In this document: one piece after another, positions 9,665-14,530 of the stretch | Layout: each line of letters starts with the position of its first letter | Numbering within the stretch: the first letter of the stretch is position 1 | Assembly (NCBI GenBank): GCA_938030915.1 | Contig: CALHIO010000241.1 | Span: forward strand, 1 to 14,530 | DNA from: an uncultured Gemmatimonadota bacterium | GTDB lineage: Bacteria > Gemmatimonadota > Gemmatimonadetes > Longimicrobiales > Gaopeijiaceae | DNA length: 14,530 nt | Reading direction: 5' to 3' | Notes under the pieces: model-generated | The model's input: the letters and a program-made list of their open reading frames with translations, nothing else | The model's database searches: none | Told to the model about the DNA's origin: nothing | Made by a program: the position numbers and the translations under genes

Positions 9665-10705
9665 ATGCATCCGACCGAGACGGGAGCCGCCCCGTACGCT
9701 CCGGCCGTGCCCTCCATGCTGGATCTGGTCAGACTCAGCTCGCGGAGGCTCTTTCCGCCGGGCGGCGAAGAGTTATACCGCCAGATCGCGCTCCTGACGG
9801 AGATGCGGCCCGGCCTCGAGGTCCTCGATGTCGCGTCGGGCAAGGGTGTGCCTCTCGAGTACTTCGTGACCGAGTTCGGTGTGACCGGGTCCGGTGTCGA
9901 GATCGATCCGTCGATGGTGGAGGAGGCCGAATCGTGGAGTCGCGAAGTCGGGGCCGGAGACCGTCTCCAGTTCCAGTCGGGCCGCTCGGATCGTCTTCCA
10001 TATCGTGACGATGTCTTCGATATCGCCATCGGGGAGATCGCGCTCGCGAATCATTGCGAGCCCGAGGAAGCCGTCCGGGAGCTCGTCCGAGTCACGAAGC
10101 CGGGAGGCTTTATCGTCCTCGTGCAACTCGTATGGAAAGCTCCCGTGGACGAGGCTCGACGAGCCGTGCTTTCCGATCATCTGGGAGCTCGCCCCATGAT
10201 GGTCGTCGAGTGGAGGCGGATCCTCCGGGAAGCCGGGGTAGAAGACGTGCACGTGGAGGACTGGTCGGACGAGGAAACGGCGTTCAGGTCCAAAGCCGTG
10301 AAGCCGTTCGCGGACTTCGCGGAGATCTTCACGCTGCTCGAGCGCCTGGCGATTCTGCGCCGAGCGTGGCAGCGCTGGGGACTTCGCGGTGTAGGTACTG
10401 CGCTGTCCCGTGAGAGCGAGGTCCACAAGCTGCTCACCAACGAACGCATCCTCGGCCTCGATCTTCTGCGTGGTCGGAAGGGGGGCGGGGATCCACCTGC
10501 TGCCCACGTCACCGACTCGGAAGCGGAACGACCGGGGCAACGAGACGACGAGCCGCTGGCCACAGAGAACCCAGCGGGTCCGGTGGTCGCCGACGGCACG
10601 GCTTCACCCGGGATCGATCCCGACGAACGAGAGAAGGACGACGACCAACCCGAGACTGCCGGGCTGCCCCTCTTCGGAGACGTGCCGACCCGCGGAGAAG
10701 AGTAG
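9665..10705 (+). CDS. Class I SAM-dependent methyltransferase with acidic C-terminal tail
   Basis: A 346-residue protein. Residues about 35-155 form a Rossmann-type methyltransferase core: motif I VLDVASGKG (53-61), the acidic end of strand 2 in GVEIDPSMV (77-85), the FDIAIGEIAL region (118-127) and KPGGFIVLV (145-153). Such proteins transfer a methyl group from S-adenosylmethionine to small molecules, quinones, lipids or proteins; the acceptor is not visible. Residues about 160-270 are helical and probably form a substrate cap. Residues about 271-346 are rich in D, E, G, P and Q and look disordered. The ATG at 9665 is preferred because it starts just outside the deacetylase gene and behind a promoter-like pair. 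A start at 9506 would lie deep inside that gene. The stop is 5 bases before the M24 gene, so the two are probably cotranscribed. Confidence 0.88.
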   Translation: MHPTETGAAPYAPAVPSMLDLVRLSSRRLFPPGGEELYRQIALLTEMRPGLEVLDVASGKGVPLEYFVTEFGVTGSGVEIDPSMVEEAESWSREVGAGDRLQFQSGRSDRLPYRDDVFDIAIGEIALANHCEPEEAVRELVRVTKPGGFIVLVQLVWKAPVDEARRAVLSDHLGARPMMVVEWRRILREAGVEDVHVEDWSDEETAFRSKAVKPFADFAEIFTLLERLAILRRAWQRWGLRGVGTALSRESEVHKLLTNERILGLDLLRGRKGGGDPPAAHVTDSEAERPGQRDDEPLATENPAGPVVADGTASPGIDPDEREKDDDQPETAGLPLFGDVPTRGEE

Positions 10706-10710
10706 ACGAT

Positions 10711-11904
10711 GTGAGCACCGCACTCCTGTGTACCCGAGACGGCATCGAACGCGTTCAGGCTGCCCTCCGCGAGCAGGAGCTCGACGGATGGCTGCTGTAC
10801 GAGTTCCACCATATCAACCCGGTTCCGGTCGCCCTGCTCGGCCTCGGCAAGACGACCCGGCGGGCGTTCGTCCTGATCCCTGCCGAGGGTGAGCCGGTGG
10901 CGATGATCCATGCGATCGAAGCCTCGTCGTGGCGAGACTGGCCTTTCGGGCGCGTGAGCTACTCGGGCTGGCGAGACATGGAGGAGAAGCTCGGCGATCT
11001 GGTCGGCCGCTACACTCGACTCGCGATGGAGGTCTCACCCGGGGCGGCGGTGCCCACGCTCGACTACGTGCCCGCAGGTATCGCGGGGCTCCTGCTGGAG
11101 CACGGCGTGGAGATCGCGTCGTCCGGTGACCTGGTGTCGGCGTTCCACTCGGTGCTGTCGCCCCAGCAGCTCGACGATCACCGACGGGCAGCCGTGATCG
11201 TCAAGGACACGGCCCGGGCTGCCTTCGAGCGAGCGGCCGACGCGATTCGATCGGGAACGCCTACGAATGAGGGCGCACTCTCCGCCTGGATCGTGGACGA
11301 ACTGCAGTCCCACGGACTGGTGGACCAGGTGTCATGCATCGTGGCCATCGGGCCCCGTGCGTCGGACTCCCACTACGCGCCTATCGGGGACGGCGAGACG
11401 ATCAACCGCGGCGACCTGCTGCTCATCGATCTGTGGGGTGCTTTCGCCGGATCCGTCGCGGCGGATCAGACGTGGATGGGCATCATGGCGTCGGAGGTCG
11501 ATGCCCGGACGCAGGAGGTCTGGGAGGCCGTGCGAGATGCGCGAGACGCAGCGCTCGACTTTCTTCGCACCCGCTTCGAGGCAGGGGAGGACGTCATGGG
11601 GCTGGAGGTCGACGACGTGGCCCGCGGTGTGATCACGGATCGTGGGTACGGCGAACATTTCGTGCACCGCACGGGACACTCGATCGATATCGACTTGCAC
11701 GGCAGCGGCCCGAATCTGGACAATCTCGAGAGTCGCGACGAACGGAAACTCCTGCCGGGCGTAGCGTTTTCGGTCGAGCCGGGGATCTACGTCACGGATG
11801 ACATCGGGATTCGCAGCGAGGTGAACGTGTACTGGGGGGCGTCTGGACCCGAGATCACGCCCGACGGCTATCAGACCGAGATCTTTACGCTCCTCGACGA
11901 TTGA
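10711..11904 (+). CDS. M24-family metallopeptidase (Xaa-Pro aminopeptidase/prolidase type)
   Basis: A 397-residue pita-bread peptidase that removes or splits residues next to proline using two metal ions. The N-terminal creatinase-like domain covers about residues 10-150. The catalytic domain carries all five ligands: D240 (LLIDLWG), D252 (AADQTW), H323 (RTGHSIDIDLHG), E356 (SVEPGIY) and E370 (GIRSEVNVY). The conserved H221 in DSHYAP is also present. No signal peptide is seen, so it should be cytoplasmic and serve peptide turnover. Family membership is sure; exact specificity (dipeptidase versus aminopeptidase) is not. The GTG start at 10711 follows the methyltransferase stop by 5 bases. A purine-rich GGAGAAGAG upstream is a weak ribosome site. 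Its stop overlaps the priA start (TTGA). Confidence 0.93.
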   Translation: MSTALLCTRDGIERVQAALREQELDGWLLYEFHHINPVPVALLGLGKTTRRAFVLIPAEGEPVAMIHAIEASSWRDWPFGRVSYSGWRDMEEKLGDLVGRYTRLAMEVSPGAAVPTLDYVPAGIAGLLLEHGVEIASSGDLVSAFHSVLSPQQLDDHRRAAVIVKDTARAAFERAADAIRSGTPTNEGALSAWIVDELQSHGLVDQVSCIVAIGPRASDSHYAPIGDGETINRGDLLLIDLWGAFAGSVAADQTWMGIMASEVDARTQEVWEAVRDARDAALDFLRTRFEAGEDVMGLEVDDVARGVITDRGYGEHFVHRTGHSIDIDLHGSGPNLDNLESRDERKLLPGVAFSVEPGIYVTDDIGIRSEVNVYWGASGPEITPDGYQTEIFTLLDD

Positions 11905-14393
11905 CCCGGGGGCGATCGCGCGTCGACGTCGCGCTTCCGCTTCCGATCCACCGGACCTTCACCTATGAGGTCGACGGCGAGGCCCCCGCGCCCGGTACGC
12001 GCGTGCTGGTCCCGTTCCGCCGCGAGGAGCGGATTGGGTGGATCACCACGAACGCTCCTGATCCAGAGGTCGACAAGGTCAAGGCGATTCTCGGGGTGCT
12101 CGAGGACGAGCCATCCGTGCCGGCAGACCTGCTCGAGTTGTGCGGGTGGATGTCGTCCTACTATGTGGCGCCGCTGGGCATCGCAATCCGGTCGGCCATG
12201 CCGGCCGTGCTTTCCGATGTCTCGCGTGACTACCTCTCGGTCACCGGGGCAGACGGTGCCGGCCTGCGCACCCGAGAAGACCGCCTCCTCTCCTGGCTGT
12301 CGGAGCGAAGCGGGCCCCAGCGGGTGAAGGCTGCGCGAAAGGCCCTGGGAATGGGCTCGATCTGGCCCGAGGTCCGGGCCCTGATCGCGGCCGGACTGAT
12401 CACGCACGAAACCGTTCCACCCCCGACGCCATCCGTGAAGACGCGTCGAGTCGTGCGGATCGCGAGACACCTGGAGAACCTCCTCGAACGAGACGAGGCG
12501 TTCGGTCGTGCAGCCCGCCAGCGAGAGGCGTACGCCTTCATCGAGGCAGCTGGCAACTCGGTCGAACTCTCTCGTCTTACGGGCGAGGAGGGCTTCAGCC
12601 GCGGTGTTGTGTCCGGCCTGGAGTCGAAGGGGCTCGTCGAGGTCATCGACGAAGAGGAGATGCGAGATCCGTTCTCCGGTGCGCCGCGTGAGGCGGCGCC
12701 CCGACTGACTCCTACATCGGCCCAAAAGGACGCACTCGATGCACTCGTCTCGGCGCTCGACGAACCTCGGCCCGAGCCCTTCCTCCTCCAGGGCATCACG
12801 GGGTCCGGCAAGACGCTGGTATATATCGAGCTTCTTCGGGAGGCGCTCGCTCGTGGACGTTCGGCGATCGTTCTCGTCCCCGAGATCTCGCTGACCCCCC
12901 AGACCGTCTCTCGATTTCGCGCCCACTTCGGAGACGAGGTCGCGGTGCTTCATTCGGGTCTGTCGGCGGGCGAACGCTACGACGCGTGGCGCCTGTTGCG
13001 TCGTGGAGAGCGGAGAATCGCCGTGGGTGCCCGGTCCGCCCTCTTTGCGCCGCTCCAGAACATCGGGGTCGTGGTGGTCGACGAGGAACACGACGGCAGC
13101 TACAAGCAGTCGGAGGCACCCCGTTACCATGCCCGGGACCTCGCTGTCGTCCGTGCGCGTGCTCACGGTGCCGTGTGCGTGCTCGGGAGTGCGACCCCCT
13201 CGCTGGAGAGCTGGCACAACGCGGTATCCGGTAAGTTCCGACGCCTTCTATTGCCGGAGCGAGCAGGCGGTGGGCGCCTGCCCGACGTCCGCGTGATCGA
13301 TCTTCGGGCCGAGCGAAAGAAGGGCGGGGAACCGAAGAAGCGGGAGGGCGCGGCCCCGTCGGGAGGGCGTCGAGGAGCCGGCGTGCTCACGGCGGATCTC
13401 ATCGAGGCGATCGACGGTCGACTCGCGCGATCCGAGCAAGTCATTCTTCTGCTCAACCGGCGTGGGTATTCATCGTTCGTGCAGTGTCGGGAGTGCGGGG
13501 AGGTGGAGCAGTGTGAGAACTGCTCGATCTCACTCACGTACCACCGTGTGACCCAGCGCATCGTCTGCCACCACTGCCGGTTCGAGGCGCCCGCGCCGTC
13601 ACGCTGCGTTCGATGCGGATCCACGGATCTGTCCTTTCGGGGGCTGGGTACGGAGCAGGTCGAGCAGGTCACGGCGGAAACGTTCCCGGATGCTCGGCTC
13701 GCGCGGATGGATGTCGACACCACATCGGGAAAGTGGGCGCACCAGCGAATCCTGGATCGCGTCGGGAGCGGCGAAATCGATATCCTGCTCGGCACCCAGA
13801 TGATCGCGAAGGGGCTCGATTTTCCCCGAGTGACGCTCGTGGGGGTCGTGAACGCGGATACGGGAATGCATCTCCCGGATTTCCGAGCCAGTGAGCGCAC
13901 GTTCCAGCTACTCAGTCAGGTCGCGGGCCGAGCGGGTCGTAGTGCGCTGGGGGGCGAGGTCGTGATCCAGACATCGCTTCCCGACCACTATGCTGTCCGG
14001 GCTGCCGTCACACACGACTTCGAGTCGTTTGCGGCTCGTGAGCTCGCGGAGCGGGAGCGCCCCGTGTATCCCCCGCACGTCCGCATGATCAACGTCGTGC
14101 TCAGCAGTCCCGACCAGCGACTCGTAACACGAGCGGCGGAACTCGCGGCGGGGTGGGTCCGCCACGGCCTGGTGCGACGGGCTCGCGACGGGGTGCCTGG
14201 CCACGTCGAGCTCGTGGGTCCCGCCCCGTCACCGATCGAGAAGTTGCACGGCCGGTGGAGGTGGCACTTCCTGCTTCGCTCGGACTCACCTCGGGCCCTC
14301 GGCACCGTAGCGCGAGCGATCGCCGAACGATTCCGTCTCCCGCCGGGGGATGTCCGACTCGCACTCGACCGGGACCCCGTAGCCCTGCTCTGA
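11901..14393 (+). CDS. priA: Primosomal protein N' (replication restart helicase)
   Basis: PriA recognises stalled or collapsed forks and reloads the replicative helicase. The 830-residue protein is about 100 longer than E. coli PriA (732). Visible in order are: the 3'-end-binding domain (RVDVALPLPIHRTFTYEV onward, about 7-105); a winged-helix region; Walker A GITGSGKT at 298-305; DEEH at 394-397; eight zinc-binding cysteines at 529, 532, 538, 541, 556, 559, 569 and 572; GTQMIAKGLDFP from 631; QVAGRAGR at 673-680; and the C-terminal GPAPSPIEKLHGRWRWHFLLR segment. The cysteine spacing is identical to E. coli. A basic low-complexity insert (ERKKGGEPKKREG) lies near residues 472-485. The start is TTG, whose last two bases begin the TGA stop of the M24 gene, implying translational coupling. 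No other in-frame start would keep the conserved N-terminus. Confidence 0.97.
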   Translation: MTRGRSRVDVALPLPIHRTFTYEVDGEAPAPGTRVLVPFRREERIGWITTNAPDPEVDKVKAILGVLEDEPSVPADLLELCGWMSSYYVAPLGIAIRSAMPAVLSDVSRDYLSVTGADGAGLRTREDRLLSWLSERSGPQRVKAARKALGMGSIWPEVRALIAAGLITHETVPPPTPSVKTRRVVRIARHLENLLERDEAFGRAARQREAYAFIEAAGNSVELSRLTGEEGFSRGVVSGLESKGLVEVIDEEEMRDPFSGAPREAAPRLTPTSAQKDALDALVSALDEPRPEPFLLQGITGSGKTLVYIELLREALARGRSAIVLVPEISLTPQTVSRFRAHFGDEVAVLHSGLSAGERYDAWRLLRRGERRIAVGARSALFAPLQNIGVVVVDEEHDGSYKQSEAPRYHARDLAVVRARAHGAVCVLGSATPSLESWHNAVSGKFRRLLLPERAGGGRLPDVRVIDLRAERKKGGEPKKREGAAPSGGRRGAGVLTADLIEAIDGRLARSEQVILLLNRRGYSSFVQCRECGEVEQCENCSISLTYHRVTQRIVCHHCRFEAPAPSRCVRCGSTDLSFRGLGTEQVEQVTAETFPDARLARMDVDTTSGKWAHQRILDRVGSGEIDILLGTQMIAKGLDFPRVTLVGVVNADTGMHLPDFRASERTFQLLSQVAGRAGRSALGGEVVIQTSLPDHYAVRAAVTHDFESFAARELAERERPVYPPHVRMINVVLSSPDQRLVTRAAELAAGWVRHGLVRRARDGVPGHVELVGPAPSPIEKLHGRWRWHFLLRSDSPRALGTVARAIAERFRLPPGDVRLALDRDPVALL

Positions 14394-14530
14394 CCCGCCC
14401 GCGCAGTCCGCCTCGTGTTCGACGGGAAGGCCGAGACCCTCGAGCCCGAGGATGGTGGAAGTTTCCACTCCGGGTGGCATACCGCTCCCGCACCAGACCG
14501 TCATCTGTCTGGTTCAGTATGTCCTTGTCT
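14394..14530 (+). other. Region after priA with hairpins, no supported gene
   Basis: These 137 bases contain three small inverted repeats: CCTCG/CGAGG at 14438-14451, GTGGAA/TTCCAC at 14455-14468, and ACCAGAC/GTCTGGT at 14492-14513. Open frames on both strands are short, run off the window edge or overlap priA antisense, and show no recognisable protein. The window ends before the next gene. Confidence 0.5.
14492..14513 (+). terminator. Hairpin about 100 bases after priA
   Basis: ACCAGAC (14492-14498) and GTCTGGT (14507-14513) form a perfect 7-bp stem with an 8-base loop. It is followed by a T-rich but mixed stretch (TCAGTATGTCCTTGTCT). It could be a weak terminator for the priA transcript or a structure in the leader of the next gene. 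The window ends too soon to decide. Confidence 0.3.

Noticed and set aside
11871..13217. A 448-codon minus-strand frame opposite priA
   Set aside because: It is antisense to the conserved PriA helicase domain, with Arg-rich low-complexity translation and no family features.
14286..14504. Minus-strand 72-codon frame at the right edge
   Set aside because: It overlaps the priA 3' end in antisense for about half its length and has no ribosome site or recognisable protein features.

Overview
This is a GC-rich bacterial window in which every supported gene reads on the + strand. It is mostly chromosomal housekeeping sequence: endonuclease III, the carbamoyl-phosphate synthase large subunit, PriA helicase and an Xaa-Pro-type peptidase. 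One secreted-protein locus sits in the middle. I see no RNA gene, CRISPR array, insertion sequence, integrase or attachment site. The GC content, the candidate promoter style (TTGACC/TTGCCC boxes with C/TACCTT- or CAGCTT-like -10 boxes) and the style of the M6 protease would suit a Gemmatimonadota-like lineage. That assignment is an inference from memory of the group and not a proof.

Layout. Positions 1-606 hold the C-terminal part of an unrecognised protein, followed 14 bases later by nth (621-1271). An HD-domain phosphohydrolase (1371-1940) has its own candidate promoter. Next is a two-gene secreted unit: an M6-family zinc metalloprotease (2096-4594) whose stop codon overlaps the start of a small lipoprotein (4591-4980). 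A 203-base intergenic region with hairpins and a candidate promoter leads to a 38-residue membrane microprotein (5184-5300) and carB (5340-8582). Then come a class II histone-deacetylase-like enzyme (8616-9620), a SAM-dependent methyltransferase that may be read from a leaderless promoter (9665-10705), an M24 peptidase (10711-11904), and priA (11901-14393), which begins with TTG inside the peptidase stop codon. The last 137 bases contain hairpins but no gene I can support.

The most interesting locus is the protease/lipoprotein pair. The protease ends in a short Asn/Asp/Gly-rich motif resembling half of a dockerin. The translationally coupled lipoprotein has a predicted beta-rich body that could be a minimal cohesin-like partner. 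This suggests, without proving, a two-protein device that holds a secreted protease on the cell surface. Other points of interest are an orphan MetS-like microprotein ahead of carB, substitutions in the UMP pocket of CarB, and a recurring promoter pattern that includes one candidate leaderless start.
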